In this document: positions 9,439 to 19,194 of the stretch, piece by piece
Numbering within the stretch: position 1 is the first letter of the stretch
Layout of the letters: the number at the start of each line of letters is the position of its first letter
Source of the DNA: Tannerella serpentiformis
GTDB taxonomy: Bacteria > Bacteroidota > Bacteroidia > Bacteroidales > Tannerellaceae
Direction: 5' to 3'
Assembly (NCBI RefSeq): GCF_003033925.1
Contig: NZ_CP028365.1
Coordinates: 2,170,001-2,234,000, forward strand
Length of the DNA: 64,000 nucleotides
Translations under genes and position numbers: made by a program
The notes under the pieces: model-generated
Told to the model about the DNA's origin: nothing
What the model saw: only the letters and a program-made list of their open reading frames with translations
Database searches by the model: none

Positions 9439-10377
9439 ATGAAAATACTCGAAGTGACCTTGCCCCGGGTCATGAAATTTGAAGGGGGCAACAGACAGAT
9501 GTTGAACATCTCGCTCCACACCCAGTTTCACTACCTGCAATACGGACTGGTGAAGGCGGTGGATCAGACAAAGCTCAAAATCCCTGTCACAGTGATGAAC
9601 GCTTGGGACACGACGATCGGCGCGCAGACGAAGCTCGTCGAACAATCGGCCGTTTCCGAGCGTACCGCCAAAATGCTGGCTCTGGACAACGAACGCGACA
9701 ACCTGCTGGACGGCATCTTTCATGTCGTTAGCGGTTTGAAGTACTCGCCCACGGAAGCCACCCGCGAAGCCGCGCTACGCCTCGAGGCCAAACTGAAACC
9801 GTACACCAACCTCCGCAGTCGCCCGTTCGAAATGGAAAGTGTGGGTATACGCGGCTTGGAAGACGACATGAAGACGAAGACGGCGGATATTGCAGCCGTT
9901 GGCCTCACCGACGTTCTGACGCGGCTGCATACCGTCAATGAGGAGTACGAAAAGCTCCGCACCGATCGCCGTATCCAAACCTCCGACGAGAAACTCCCGA
10001 CAGCTCAGCAGGTGCGTCCGCTGACTGACGCCGCCTACGATGTCGTTTGCCAGTACATTCAGTCAGCCTACCTCACCGCTACGGCCGACGAGGACAAGGC
10101 GATGATTGAGCAGCTCGTCGATCGTATGAATAAGGTTGTGATCGACATTAAGGGCAACCAGCGTCAGATCTTGGCCAGTCGCAAGCCTAAGGATCCCAGC
10201 AAGCCCAAGCCCCCGAAGGATCCCAAGCAGCCCAAGGATCCCAAGACTCCCGATCAGCCGAAGGATCCCAAGCAGCCGGAGAAGCCTCAGCCGCCCAAAC
10301 CGGGTGGCGAGAAACCGAAGGATCCGAAGAAACCGGGTGGCGACGGTAATCCTGACATCACGTTGCCGGAGGAATAG
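9439..10377 (+). CDS. DUF6261-like protein with Pro/Lys-rich tail
   Basis: About 312 residues. An alpha-helical N-terminal part (about 250 residues) resembles the DUF6261 family of Bacteroidales, whose function is unknown. It is followed by a low-complexity tail of KDPKQPKDPK-type repeats ending in LPEE. I chose the ATG at 9439 because the extension from 9361 does not match the paralogue at 63136-64000. That paralogue shares the motifs AVDxTKLK, TEVATLGL-like and VCQYIQ, and the same tail type. No signal peptide or membrane segment is visible. A strong terminator follows. Confidence 0.7.
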   Translation: MKILEVTLPRVMKFEGGNRQMLNISLHTQFHYLQYGLVKAVDQTKLKIPVTVMNAWDTTIGAQTKLVEQSAVSERTAKMLALDNERDNLLDGIFHVVSGLKYSPTEATREAALRLEAKLKPYTNLRSRPFEMESVGIRGLEDDMKTKTADIAAVGLTDVLTRLHTVNEEYEKLRTDRRIQTSDEKLPTAQQVRPLTDAAYDVVCQYIQSAYLTATADEDKAMIEQLVDRMNKVVIDIKGNQRQILASRKPKDPSKPKPPKDPKQPKDPKTPDQPKDPKQPEKPQPPKPGGEKPKDPKKPGGDGNPDITLPEE

Positions 10378-10403
10378 GCGTCCGCATACATCCCGGAATG
10401 ATT

Positions 10404-10439
10404 AAAGGGCATCCCCAAACAGATGGGGGTGCCCTTTTT
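10404..10439 (+). terminator. Intrinsic terminator after the DUF6261 gene
   Basis: AAAGGGCATCCCC pairs with TGGGGGTGCCCTTT across a short AAACAG loop and runs into a T-tract. This is a classic GC-rich stem plus U-run. Confidence 0.85.
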
Positions 10440-10498
10440 GTATCCGAGTTGTAGGGGTACAAAAGCATACGCCCCACAGGTACCTGGTCGGTGCACCG

Positions 10499-11365
10499 TT
10501 AGCTCCCGCGCACGAACACCTCGAGGTAGAGAAGGGCGGCGGGGGCGGCGAGCATGACGCTATCGAAACGGTCGAGGATGCCGCCGTGACCGGGCAGGAG
10601 GGTGCCCGAATCCTTAGCGCCGGCGGTGCGCTTGATGAGCGACTCGACGAGGTCGCCCCACGTGCCGACGCCGACGATGATGAGGGAGAGCGCCACGCGG
10701 TGGTACCACGCCAGTTCGGGGAAGAGGGGCGCGAGTAGCAGGGCGGCGCAGGCCACGATGACGAGTCCGCCGAGGAAGCCCTCCCACGACTTGCCGGGCG
10801 AGATGCGCGGGAAGAGTTTCCGCCGACCGATGGCCGATCCGACGAAGTAGGCGCCCGTGTCGTTGAGCCAGATGAGGACGAAGAGCAGCAGGGCGTAGTG
10901 GCTGTGGAAGGTGCGCGGGAGGGTCGTGTCGGCCGGGTTGAAGACGATGAAGTTGAGCGTGGCGAAGGTGCCCGCGGCGTAGGCTTGGGCCAGGAGGCCG
11001 ACGGCCCATCGATGGATGGGGTTGCCGCCGCGGTGGTAGAGGCCGCTGACGAGGCCGCCGATCAGGAAGGCCAAGTAGGGGGCGTAGACGACGGCCGAGG
11101 TGCGTGCGCTGGCGTAGAGGAAGGTGGCGGTAAAGAGGTAAAGGCCGCCGGCGATGCCCCAGAGTCGGTCAGCGGTGCGGGGTGCGGGGGCGGCGTCGTC
11201 CGGCTGCAGCCCGATGCGTTCGGTGAGGCCGTAGAACTCCCACAGGGCCGCGCCGACGACGGCGGCGAAGAGGCCCAGAAACAGGAACGGGTGCAGCGTC
11301 AGCGCAGCGATGATGGCTGCGACAAAGGCTGCACCCGTGATGCCTCGGAGAGTGAAATTCTTCAT
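10499..11365 (-). CDS. cdsA: Phosphatidate cytidylyltransferase
   Basis: CdsA makes CDP-diacylglycerol from phosphatidic acid and CTP, the branch point of phospholipid synthesis, in the inner membrane. This 288-residue polytopic protein carries the family signature SLIKRTAGAKDSGTLLPGHG followed by GILDRFDS near the C-terminus. The start overlaps the ftsH stop (ATGA). It is the last gene of rsfS-ftsH-cdsA. Confidence 0.96.
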   Translation of the reverse strand: MKNFTLRGITGAAFVAAIIAALTLHPFLFLGLFAAVVGAALWEFYGLTERIGLQPDDAAPAPRTADRLWGIAGGLYLFTATFLYASARTSAVVYAPYLAFLIGGLVSGLYHRGGNPIHRWAVGLLAQAYAAGTFATLNFIVFNPADTTLPRTFHSHYALLLFVLIWLNDTGAYFVGSAIGRRKLFPRISPGKSWEGFLGGLVIVACAALLLAPLFPELAWYHRVALSLIIVGVGTWGDLVESLIKRTAGAKDSGTLLPGHGGILDRFDSVMLAAPAALLYLEVFVRGS

Positions 11366-13326
11366 GCGTGTGGGGCGGTGGTTGAGGCGTCGGCGGCCTG
11401 TTGCTCCATGATCTCTTCGGAGCGCGAGGCCCAGGGGCGTTTGCCGAAGATCTTTTCGAGGTCTTCGGAGTAGATCACTTCACACTCAAGGAGCTTCTCG
11501 GCCAGCTGGTTGTGCTTCGCGGCGTTGTCGCGGAGGATGGTCCGGGCGCGGTCGTACTGCTCGTTGATGATCTTCTGCACCTCCTTGTCGATCAGGCGGG
11601 CCGTCTCCTCGCTGTAGGGTTTGGTGAAGCCCCATTCCTGGCCCGTGGAGTCGTAATAGTTGAGGTTGGGCAGCTGGTCGCTCATGCCGAAATAGGTGAC
11701 CATCGCGTAGGCTTGCTTGGTGACACGCTCCAGGTCGTTCGAGGCTCCGGTGGAGATGGCCCCGAGGAAGATCTCTTCGGCGGCGCGTCCGCCCAGTGTG
11801 GCGCACATCTCGTCGAGGAGTTGTTCGCGGGTCGTGATCTGTCGCTCTTCGGGCAGGTACCAGGCGGCGCCGAGGGCCTTGCCACGGGGTACGATCGTCA
11901 CCTTGACGAGCGGGTTGGCGTACTCCAGCAGCCAGCTGATGGAGGCGTGTCCGGCCTCGTGATAGGCGATGCTGCGTCGCTCCTGCGCGGTGGTGATGCG
12001 GGTCCGTTTCTCGAGCCCGCCGATGATGCGGTCGACGGCATTCATAAAGTCGTCCTTCTGGACGAAGCGTTTGCCACCGCGTGCGGCGATCAGTGCGGCC
12101 TCGTTGCAGACGTTGGCGATGTCGGCGCCAGAGAAGCCCGGGGTCTGTCGGGCCAGGAAGTCGGTGTCGACGCTGGAGTCGATTTTGATCGGGCGGAGGT
12201 GGACGTTGAAGATCTCCTTGCGTTCGTTGAGGTCGGGCAGCTCGACGTGGATCTGTCGGTCGAAGCGTCCGGCACGCAGCAGGGCTTTGTCGAGCACATC
12301 GGCGCGGTTGGTGGCGGCCAGGATGATCACGCCACTGTTCGACCCGAAGCCGTCCATCTCCGTGAGGAGTTGATTGAGGGTACTCTCGCGCTCATCGTTG
12401 CTGGTCATGTTCACGTTCTTGCCGCGCGCCCGTCCGACGGCGTCGATCTCGTCGATAAAGACGATGCACGGAGCCTTCTCTTTGGCTTGTCGGAAGAGGT
12501 CTCGGACACGCGAGGCGCCCACACCGACGAACATCTCCACGAAGTCCGATCCCGAGAGCGAAAAGAAGGGCACGTGGGCCTCACCTGCGACGGCCTTGGC
12601 CAGGAGCGTCTTGCCCGTTCCCGGAGGGCCAACGAGCAGCGCACCCTTAGGGATCTTGCCGCCCAACTCGGTGTATTTCTCGGGGTTCTTGAGGAACTCC
12701 ACGATCTCCTCGACCTCCTGTTTGGCCTCCATCAGTCCGGCCACATCTTTGAAGGTCACCTTTACGTTCGTGTTCTTATCGAAGAGTTGCGCACGCGCCT
12801 TGCCTACGCTGAAGACCCCACCGGCACCGCCTGCACCGCCGCCCGCCATGCGTCGCATGAGGAAGAGCCAAAGCAGGATGATGATGACGAAGGGCCCCAC
12901 GGAAGCGAGGATGTTCCAAAGGATGTCGTCGCTCTCCTTGTAGGTTACTTGGGTGGAGATATGCTTCTCGGCCACCATCTTATCGTAGAAGTCGGAGAAC
13001 TTGTCGGATGAGGGGATGCGGACGTAGACCTTGGGCTCGGTAGTGAGCTGCTGCACCTCACGCGGGGTGAAGATGCGATCGCGGAAGTCGCTTTTGACGG
13101 TGGCCTCGAGGATGTTTTTTCGGTTATGCACCACGATGCGGCTGAAGGCATCGTCGGCTGTGAAGCGTTGAAAATCGGTCCACCCGAGCTCCTTCGACAT
13201 GGAGAAATCGTTCATCAGATAGAGCCCCATCAGGGCGACGAAGACGATTCCGTAGATCCAGTAAAAGTTGAAGCGCAGGCGGGGTTTGTTGCCGTTGTTC
13301 TTCGGCTGATTGTCTTTTTTGTCCAT
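11362..13326 (-). CDS. ftsH: ATP-dependent zinc metalloprotease FtsH
   Basis: A membrane-anchored AAA+ protease that degrades membrane and regulatory proteins. It has two transmembrane segments (about residues 20-38 and 141-159) flanking a periplasmic domain. Walker A GPPGTGKT is at 233-240, Walker B IVFIDEID near 288-295, and the SRH region and zinc-binding HEAGH are at 456-460. Its 654 residues are normal for the family. rsfS lies 33 bases upstream and cdsA overlaps its end. Confidence 0.98.
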   Translation of the reverse strand: MDKKDNQPKNNGNKPRLRFNFYWIYGIVFVALMGLYLMNDFSMSKELGWTDFQRFTADDAFSRIVVHNRKNILEATVKSDFRDRIFTPREVQQLTTEPKVYVRIPSSDKFSDFYDKMVAEKHISTQVTYKESDDILWNILASVGPFVIIILLWLFLMRRMAGGGAGGAGGVFSVGKARAQLFDKNTNVKVTFKDVAGLMEAKQEVEEIVEFLKNPEKYTELGGKIPKGALLVGPPGTGKTLLAKAVAGEAHVPFFSLSGSDFVEMFVGVGASRVRDLFRQAKEKAPCIVFIDEIDAVGRARGKNVNMTSNDERESTLNQLLTEMDGFGSNSGVIILAATNRADVLDKALLRAGRFDRQIHVELPDLNERKEIFNVHLRPIKIDSSVDTDFLARQTPGFSGADIANVCNEAALIAARGGKRFVQKDDFMNAVDRIIGGLEKRTRITTAQERRSIAYHEAGHASISWLLEYANPLVKVTIVPRGKALGAAWYLPEERQITTREQLLDEMCATLGGRAAEEIFLGAISTGASNDLERVTKQAYAMVTYFGMSDQLPNLNYYDSTGQEWGFTKPYSEETARLIDKEVQKIINEQYDRARTILRDNAAKHNQLAEKLLECEVIYSEDLEKIFGKRPWASRSEEIMEQQAADASTTAPHA

Positions 13327-13359
13327 AAAACTAATGTAAGGGGGAAGGAGCCGTGGCGG

Positions 13360-13719
13360 TCACTCCACGTCGGGGAGTCGATCGATCTTCGAGTCGGCCC
13401 AGAGGTTTTCGAGGTTGTAAAACGCGCGCTGCTCCGGCAGGAAGATGTGGACAAGTACCGTGCCATAGTCCATGCCGATCCATTGAGCGTTTTGCGTCCC
13501 GGCCATAGAGAGGGGCTTTTCTCCGGTGTCCGTCCGCACGACGTCCCAAACGGAGTCTGAAAGAGAGGACACCTGCGTGGGGCTTGCACCTTCGCAGATG
13601 ACCATGTATTGGCAGATGGCGCCCGATTGTGCCGTCATGTCAACGGTCACGATGCTGCGTCCCTTCTTTTCTTGAAGTCCTCTGACTATGGCATTTACCA
13701 GCGTTTTTGTTTGATCCAT
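13360..13719 (-). CDS. rsfS: Ribosomal silencing factor RsfS (Iojap family)
   Basis: RsfS binds ribosomal protein uL14 and blocks subunit joining when nutrients are short. Its 119 residues span the single Iojap domain, with the conserved WIGMDYGTVLVHIFLPEQR-type stretch and a final EDLW-like segment (NLENLWADSK). It is the first gene of an rsfS-ftsH-cdsA operon. Confidence 0.93.
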   Translation of the reverse strand: MDQTKTLVNAIVRGLQEKKGRSIVTVDMTAQSGAICQYMVICEGASPTQVSSLSDSVWDVVRTDTGEKPLSMAGTQNAQWIGMDYGTVLVHIFLPEQRAFYNLENLWADSKIDRLPDVE

Positions 13720-13855
13720 AATTCGATATTTCTGTTAGACGGGCCAAAGATATGGCAAACTTTTTGGGGCCGTTTTTTGGAGGTGTGAAGAAGAGATGTA
13801 TGTTTGCGGCCGCAATCGAGGGGCGAGAGGCCCCGGAGAGAGCAAGTAAAGACAT

Positions 13856-13926
13856 TGTTCTATGGTGTAATGGTAACACGTCAGATTCTGGTCCTGAAAT
13901 TCTAGGTTCGAGTCCTAGTAGAACAA
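13856..13926 (+). tRNA. tRNA-Gln (anticodon CTG)
   Basis: The cloverleaf can be drawn by hand. The acceptor stem TGTTCTA pairs perfectly with TAGAACA, followed by discriminator A. The D arm contains GGTGTAATGGTAAC. The anticodon loop is TTCTGGT, giving CTG. The T arm is CTAGG TTCGAGT CCTAG. The CCA is not fully encoded. It lies between rsfS and porT, on the opposite strand to both. Confidence 0.93.
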
Positions 13927-14039
13927 CAGAGCAAAACCACGGGAGGCCGTCCGATACGTTCGGGCGGCCTCCCGTTTCTTTTGTTGCGCATGCCAGCAGG
14001 TGGGTGCAGGCCCTGTCTGCGGGGCGACGAGTCGGAGCG

Positions 14040-14762
14040 TTACTCAAAGTTGAACGTCAGCACGATCAGCCGCGAAGTGGCTCGGGAGAGGGCTTGGCTG
14101 TAAACGCGGTCGAGAGGGTTGGCCAGGTCGCTACGGTCGGGCTCGAGCACATCGGCCAGGCCGAAGCAGAACTTGAGCTCGGGGCAGAGCTTGAAGTAGG
14201 GCAGGTAGATGTCGCATCCGAGGCCAAACTCGACCCCGTAGTCTACGCCCCGCAGCAGCATCGGGTAGCCACGCTTTCGGCCCATGTCGAACTGTGTGAA
14301 GACGCCCGCCAGCATGTAGGGGCGGTAGTTGTTGAGGCGCATGGCGGTGTATTTGAAGTCGATGGGGATGGCCAGATAGTTGGAGCGGAGGGAGGTGACG
14401 AACTGCTCCTTGGTCTGCGGGTCGATGAAGGTGAGGCGTTTGTCACCAAAGTGGACGGTCGGCGTGAGGCGTACGCTGAGGACGGGGTTGAGGAAGAGGT
14501 CGCCGATGACGCCGACGCTGAATCCGGGCGTGTAGGCCGGTATCTCAGCGAACCACGTCTTGCCGTCAGCGCCAGCCACGCCGGTGTTGGTCAGGATCAG
14601 ATCCTGCGTGTGCAGCCCGACGTGAAACCCGAAGTGGTAACGCTTATAGTCGACATACGGCTGATTCTGTGGGCGTCGACGCTGCGCCTGGAGGCACATG
14701 ACGGCCATCAGCCACAGGCAGGTTAGGCCCGCCATCCGTCTGAGTGTGATGCTTTTTCTCAT
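14040..14762 (-). CDS. porT: PorT-like outer-membrane protein of the type IX secretion system
   Basis: A 240-residue beta-barrel protein with a signal peptide (residues 1-25, ending LQAQ). Its first strand is of the YHFGFHVGLHTQDL type, as in PorT, which is needed for secretion of CTD-bearing proteins through T9SS in Porphyromonas and Tannerella. The C-terminus LIVLTFNFE has the aromatic end typical of outer-membrane barrels. I chose the ATG at 14762 (MRKSITLRR) because the upstream extension to 14864 hides the signal peptide. The family call is from memory of PorT sequences; a generic PorT-family barrel is the alternative. Confidence 0.8.
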   Translation of the reverse strand: MRKSITLRRMAGLTCLWLMAVMCLQAQRRRPQNQPYVDYKRYHFGFHVGLHTQDLILTNTGVAGADGKTWFAEIPAYTPGFSVGVIGDLFLNPVLSVRLTPTVHFGDKRLTFIDPQTKEQFVTSLRSNYLAIPIDFKYTAMRLNNYRPYMLAGVFTQFDMGRKRGYPMLLRGVDYGVEFGLGCDIYLPYFKLCPELKFCFGLADVLEPDRSDLANPLDRVYSQALSRATSRLIVLTFNFE

Positions 14763-14844
14763 ATACGCCTGCAATAACGGCTGCTGGGGGCGACTTATTG
14801 CAGCTTTCTCACCTCGAATTCCGCCGTGAGTGGGCCGGTGGATC

Positions 14845-15060
14845 AATTTCCGATCAAGAATCATAATCCATGTACGAATGATTTACGATAGCTGCTGGAA
14901 ATAGTGAGCCGATTATGCATGGATTACGATCCTTGACGGATTATAATAATCCACATTTAATCGATTCACGATTTCTGATGAGAATCATAATCCGTGAGCA
15001 ATTGACTCACGATGCTTGATAGGTATAGTAATGGATAATAAGTAAGATGCGCTTGATTCA
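14845..15060. repeat. Tandem array B, 41/42-bp period, degenerate
   Basis: An AT-rich array in the divergent gap between porT and hcp. The element CGAT followed by a CTGAT/TTGAC-type motif recurs at 14886, 14927, 14969 and 15010 (steps 41, 42, 41), with looser copies at both ends. Units carry different inverted repeats: GGATTAT-A-ATAATCC near 14938, and GTGAG..CTCAC near 14994-15010. Confidence 0.65.
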
Positions 15061-15259
15061 ATATTTCTGGGCGAGGTTACGGCTAAATCGCATTCGACGG
15101 GCGATTCTTGGCGAGATATTTGGCCAAATGGGCCCTGTTTGATGGCCTCAAGGGAGAGAAACGGGGCGCGGAAATGTATCGGTAGGATGATAGGTGTTGT
15201 AGTTTGTTATTCCTGCCCCGCTTGTCACATAGCTTACAGTTTGGGCGGGGCCGCTGACG

Positions 15260-15267
15260 GATCTTTG
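15260..15267 (+). promoter_or_regulatory. Possible -7 box upstream of hcp
   Basis: GATCTTTG resembles the Bacteroidetes -7 consensus TAnnTTTG, with a TTTG at 15240-15243 in the -33 region. It lies about 80 bases before the hcp ATG. The fit is partial. Confidence 0.3.
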
Positions 15268-15345
15268 CGCCGCAATTGGGCCTCAAAGTGGGCTCGACGA
15301 TAGAAATTTAATTGACAGAAAAATTCAACAGAGAAAGAAAAGAAG

Positions 15346-17013
15346 ATGGACTACAAGATGTTTTGCTATCAATGCCAAGAGACGGCCAAGGGTGTTGGCT
15401 GCACAGTGCAAGGTGTATGCGGAAAGAAGAGCGATCTCTCCGCCATGATGGATATGCTGCTGTTCGCCGTGCGTGGCGTCAGTGTGCTGGCCACGGGACT
15501 GCGTAAGCTGGAGCAGCCGGTGGGACGTGAGGTGGATCACGCCGTTGTAGACGCCCTGTTTGCCACGATCACGAACGCCAACTTTGACAAGGAGAGCCTC
15601 CGTCGCCGTGTGGATCGGATGTTCGAGCTCCGCGATGAGCTGAAAAAGCAGGCTGCTGCGGTCGGACTGACTTATGCGGCTGACGAAGTGACATGGGTGC
15701 CGGTGGCTGACGAGTATGAGTCGAAGGGCTTCGCTGAGGGTGTGCTGCGTGAACAGAACGAAGATGTGCGCTCGCTCAAGGAACTGACTGTCTATGGCCT
15801 CAAGGGCTTGGCCGCTTACGTAGAGCATGCCATGCGCCTCGGTAAGGAGGACGATGCGATCTACGCCTTCATGGAGCGTGCCCTGAGCGACATGACCATC
15901 GGCAATCTGGACGCTGCGGCGCTTACGGAGCTGGTGCTTGAGACGGGTCGCTTCGGCGTGCAAGGCATGGCCCTGCTCGACGGTGCGCATACCTCGGCTT
16001 ATGGCAACCCCGTGATGACGGAGGTGAACATCGGTGTAGGTAAGCGTCCGGGCATCCTCATCAGCGGACATGACATGCATGACATGGAAATGCTGCTCCA
16101 GCAGACCGAGGGCACAGGCGTAGACGTCTATACGCACGGCGAAATGCTTTCGGCGCATTACTATCCGGCGTTCAAGAAATACAAGCACTTCGTGGGCAAC
16201 TATGGCAACGCCTGGTGGCAGCAGCGTGAGGAGTTCGAGTCGTTCAATGGCCCGATCGTCTTCACCACCAACTGTATCGTGCCGCCCACGCCGCGCAACA
16301 CCTACCTCAGCCGCATGTTTACTGCCAATTCGACAGGTTACCCCGGCTGCAAGCACATCGAGGAGGACGCTAACGGTCACAAGGACTTCAGCGAGGTGAT
16401 CGCCCTGGCCAAGACCTGTCAGCCGCCCAAAGAGATTGAGACCGGTACGATCGTGGGCGGATTTGCTCACCATCAGGTCTTCCAGCTGGCTGACAAGATT
16501 GTCGACGCCATCCGCTCGGGTGCCCTGCGCAAGTTCGTTGTCATGGGCGGTTGCGACGGCCGCTTCGCCTCACGCAGCTACTATACGGACTATGCCCTGG
16601 GTCTGCCCAAGGACGTTGTGATCCTCACCTCCGGTTGCGCCAAGTATCGCTACAACAAGCTGGGGCTGGGCGACATCGGCGGTATCCCCCGCGTGCTCGA
16701 TGCCGGTCAGTGCAACGACAGCTATACTTGGGCCGTGGTCGCCCTGAAGCTCAAGGAGATCTTCGAGCTGAACGACATCAACGACCTGCCGATCGTCTTC
16801 AACATCGCTTGGTATGAGCAGAAGGCCGTCATCGTTCTGCTGGCCCTCCTCAGCCTTGGCATCAAGAACATCCACATCGGCCCCACGCTGCCCGCCTTCC
16901 TCTCTCCGGGCGTAGCCAAGGTGCTGACTGAGACGTTCGGCTTGGCTGGAAACGGCACCGTAGAGGATGACCTCAAACTTGTCATGCCTGCCGAGGCTGA
17001 GGTTTTGGCATAG
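15346..17013 (+). CDS. hcp: Hybrid-cluster protein (hydroxylamine reductase / NO-detoxifying)
   Basis: Hcp binds a cubane cluster plus the hybrid Fe-S-O cluster; it reduces hydroxylamine in vitro and protects against nitrosative stress. At the N-terminus the cysteines are spaced C-x2-C-x8-C-x5-C ([18 protein letters not shown]), the class I arrangement for a [4Fe-4S] cluster. Conserved blocks around [22 protein letters not shown] and SGCAKYRYN supply hybrid-cluster ligands. Its 555 residues are normal. The neighbouring dps gene 60 bases downstream suggests a stress-response pair. Confidence 0.96.
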   Translation: MDYKMFCYQCQETAKGVGCTVQGVCGKKSDLSAMMDMLLFAVRGVSVLATGLRKLEQPVGREVDHAVVDALFATITNANFDKESLRRRVDRMFELRDELKKQAAAVGLTYAADEVTWVPVADEYESKGFAEGVLREQNEDVRSLKELTVYGLKGLAAYVEHAMRLGKEDDAIYAFMERALSDMTIGNLDAAALTELVLETGRFGVQGMALLDGAHTSAYGNPVMTEVNIGVGKRPGILISGHDMHDMEMLLQQTEGTGVDVYTHGEMLSAHYYPAFKKYKHFVGNYGNAWWQQREEFESFNGPIVFTTNCIVPPTPRNTYLSRMFTANSTGYPGCKHIEEDANGHKDFSEVIALAKTCQPPKEIETGTIVGGFAHHQVFQLADKIVDAIRSGALRKFVVMGGCDGRFASRSYYTDYALGLPKDVVILTSGCAKYRYNKLGLGDIGGIPRVLDAGQCNDSYTWAVVALKLKEIFELNDINDLPIVFNIAWYEQKAVIVLLALLSLGIKNIHIGPTLPAFLSPGVAKVLTETFGLAGNGTVEDDLKLVMPAEAEVLA

Positions 17014-17073
17014 TGTTTGACAGATACGGTCTCGAATTTTTCAAGTAAGAACAGAATCAAATCAAAGAATTAG

Positions 17074-17517
17074 ATGGAAACAAAAGCATCAATCATCGAG
17101 AGTCTGGCCGATCTGCTGGCCAACCGTCAAGTGAGCTACACGAACCTGCGTGGTTTGCACTGGGACATCAAGGGCGACAAGTTCTATGAACTGCACGCTC
17201 TCTACGAAGAGTATTACAATGGCGAAGCCGAGGCCATCGACGAGTTGGCTGAGCGCATCGTCATGCTGGGTGGCCACCCGGAGAACCGTTTCTCGGAATA
17301 CCTGAAGGTGGCTGAGATCAAGGAGACACACAACGTGTCAGACTGGAAGCAGGGCGTTGACCAAGTACTGGCTACTTGGAAGATGCTCCAGGCCAAGTAT
17401 CACGCGCTGGATAAGCTGGCTACGGCTGCTGGCGACGTGACAACGCATTCGATCGTTGAGCATCACCTGTCGGCGATCGAAGCCAACTTGTGGAAATTGG
17501 GTGCATACGCATCTTAA
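17074..17517 (+). CDS. dps: Dps ferritin-like DNA-protection protein
   Basis: Dps forms a dodecamer that oxidises and stores iron with peroxide and shields DNA. This 147-residue four-helix protein has the intersubunit ferroxidase ligands of the family: H in LRGLHWDIKG, the FYELHALYEEYY stretch and DELAERIVMLGGHP. It lies just downstream of hcp on the same strand and is followed by a terminator. Confidence 0.93.
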   Translation: METKASIIESLADLLANRQVSYTNLRGLHWDIKGDKFYELHALYEEYYNGEAEAIDELAERIVMLGGHPENRFSEYLKVAEIKETHNVSDWKQGVDQVLATWKMLQAKYHALDKLATAAGDVTTHSIVEHHLSAIEANLWKLGAYAS

Positions 17518-17589
17518 TTGAAGAAGCATTCAGCCCCTTTTATGGATTTTGGGGGCAGATGTATTGTATTCAGGCATAAATGCAATTCG

Positions 17590-17622
17590 AAGGCGTCCGG
17601 ACGGGTTCCGGACGCCTTTTTT
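17590..17622 (+). terminator. Intrinsic terminator after dps
   Basis: GGCGTCCGG and CCGGACGCC are perfectly complementary around an ACGGGTT loop and are followed by six T residues. Confidence 0.88.
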
Positions 17623-17639
17623 ATACCCCAGCGGAAACG

Positions 17640-17700
17640 AAACGAAGCCGGGTACATGATCGGAGGACTCCCCCCGGACATGTACCCGGCCTCGTTTCGC
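17640..17700. repeat. GCCGGGTACATG inverted repeat (dispersed stem-loop family)
   Basis: GCCGGGTACATG (17647-17658) pairs with CATGTACCCGGC (17679-17690) and is flanked by CGAAACGAAG / CTCGTTTCG, so the stem can be extended. It sits between the convergent dps and glycosyltransferase genes and may serve as a terminator for the latter. Related stem-loops lie near 22105, 55641 and 61943. Confidence 0.6.
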
Positions 17701-17709
17701 TTTTCGTCC

Positions 17710-18648
17710 TTAGTCTGCCCGCTCTCCGTTGTAGGAGCTGACGAAGTAGACGGGGCGCTGCTTGGTCTCGGTGAAGATGCGGCCGAGGTATTCGCCGATG
17801 ATACCGATGCAGAGCAGTTGCACGCCGCCGAGGAAGAGGATGGTCACCATCAGCGTGGGGAAACCGGCCACGGGATCGTCGTAGATCAGGTTCTTGAGCA
17901 GGATGAAGAGCCCGTAGGCGAAGGCCAGCAGCGAGACGATGGCGCCGCAGACGGAGGCGATGCGCAGCGGTGCCACGGTGAAGGAGGTGATGCCCTCGAT
18001 GGCCAGATTGAGCAGTTTGAAGAAGCCCCACTTACTCTGGCCCGCCACGCGGTCTTGCTGGTCGAAGAGCAGCTCATGCTTGCGGAAGCCGATCCAGCTA
18101 AACATGCCCTTCGTGTAGCGTTGCGACTCGCGCAGGCGGCGCAGGGCACGGATGCAGACGGCGTCCAAGAGGCGGAAGTCGCCCGTGTTGGGTTGCAGGG
18201 TGACGCGCGTGGTGTGGCGGAGCAGGGCGTAGAAGGCGGCCGTGAGCCGTCGGCGGAGGAAGGACTCGCGGCCGCGGGTACGGCGGCGGGCATAGACGTC
18301 GTCGTAGCCCTGCTCCCAGAGGCGGAGCATGTCGGGGATGAGCTCGGGCGGATGTTGCAGGTCGGCGTCCATGATCACCATGCAGTCGCCGGTGACATAG
18401 TCAAAACCGGCCAACATGGCAGCCTCTTTGCCATAATTGCGTGACAGGTCGAGATAGTTGATACGCGGATCGCTCTCGCGCAGTTGGGCCAGGATGGCCA
18501 GCGTATGGTCGCGGCTGCCATCGTTGACGAAGAGCACCTCCCACGCGTACATAGGCTGTGCGTCCATCAGGTCGGCCAGTCGGCGGTAGAGCAGGGGCAG
18601 GGATTCCTCTTCGTTATAAGCCGGGATAAGGATCGATACGCGCTTCAT
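17710..18648 (-). CDS. Family 2 glycosyltransferase, GtrB/DPM1-like, membrane-anchored
   Basis: The GT-A domain starts at the N-terminus (VSILIPAYNEEESLP) with the metal-binding DAD motif in VIMDADLQHPPEL near residue 95. Two C-terminal transmembrane segments follow (about 232-255 and 265-290). Enzymes of this layout transfer a sugar from a nucleotide sugar to polyprenyl phosphate. The adjacent gtrA-like gene, 21 bases upstream in the same operon, supports a role in making and flipping a polyprenyl-linked sugar for surface glycan modification. The exact sugar is unknown. Confidence 0.85.
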   Translation of the reverse strand: MKRVSILIPAYNEEESLPLLYRRLADLMDAQPMYAWEVLFVNDGSRDHTLAILAQLRESDPRINYLDLSRNYGKEAAMLAGFDYVTGDCMVIMDADLQHPPELIPDMLRLWEQGYDDVYARRRTRGRESFLRRRLTAAFYALLRHTTRVTLQPNTGDFRLLDAVCIRALRRLRESQRYTKGMFSWIGFRKHELLFDQQDRVAGQSKWGFFKLLNLAIEGITSFTVAPLRIASVCGAIVSLLAFAYGLFILLKNLIYDDPVAGFPTLMVTILFLGGVQLLCIGIIGEYLGRIFTETKQRPVYFVSSYNGERAD

Positions 18649-18669
18649 GACGGTTGGGGCAACGGGGGG

Positions 18670-19053
18670 TTAGAGGCGCGGCGACTTGAGGGCGGTGCGC
18701 ACGAGGATGAAATTGATGGGCACGGTGATGGCGTAGACCGGCAGCGGCGCCCAGGTTTCGGGCACTTTCAAGACGTAAATGAAGAGATTGAGGAAGCCCG
18801 ACTGCAGCAGGTAGTTGACGATATGGCTAAGGGTGAAGCCCACGCCTTTGCCAGCCGAGGGGCGCGTCTTGAAGGTGAAGAAGTTCGAGAGGACGAAGTT
18901 GGCCAGGAAGCTCACGAAGTAGCCGATGGAGAAGGCTACGTTGGTGTTCATCACCCGATTCAGCAATAAATAGATGCCGTAATGGATGCCAGTGGCGGTG
19001 CCCCCCACGAGGCAGAACCGAAAGAATTCTTTTTGCTTGGTTGATATCTTCAT
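18670..19053 (-). CDS. GtrA-like membrane protein
   Basis: This 127-residue protein has four hydrophobic segments and the GtrA family pattern (FRFCLVGGTATGIHYGIYLL at the start, then NFVLSNFFTF). GtrA proteins are thought to flip polyprenyl-phosphate sugars. It is the first gene of a two-gene operon with the glycosyltransferase just downstream. On this strand CAAATGTA at 19085-19092 reads as TACATTTG, a possible -7 box. Confidence 0.85.
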   Translation of the reverse strand: MKISTKQKEFFRFCLVGGTATGIHYGIYLLLNRVMNTNVAFSIGYFVSFLANFVLSNFFTFKTRPSAGKGVGFTLSHIVNYLLQSGFLNLFIYVLKVPETWAPLPVYAITVPINFILVRTALKSPRL

Positions 19054-19194
19054 ACTGAGCGATGCCCCTCTTCTGGAGGGCGGGCAAATGTAAAGGCAAA
19101 ACGTTTTTTCGCTGGCCTCCGGCCTCTGCCGAGGCTGGGAAGCTGGCCAGGTACCTCAAAAGCCCGTACCGAGCAAACTTCGCCGGCCTCCGTA

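Noticed and set aside
9027-9482. Plus-strand ORF of 151 codons through array A
   Set aside because: Repeat-derived and overlapping the start of the DUF6261 gene in another frame.
13752-14726. 324-codon plus-strand ORF
   Set aside because: Overlaps the tRNA-Gln gene and runs antisense to porT.
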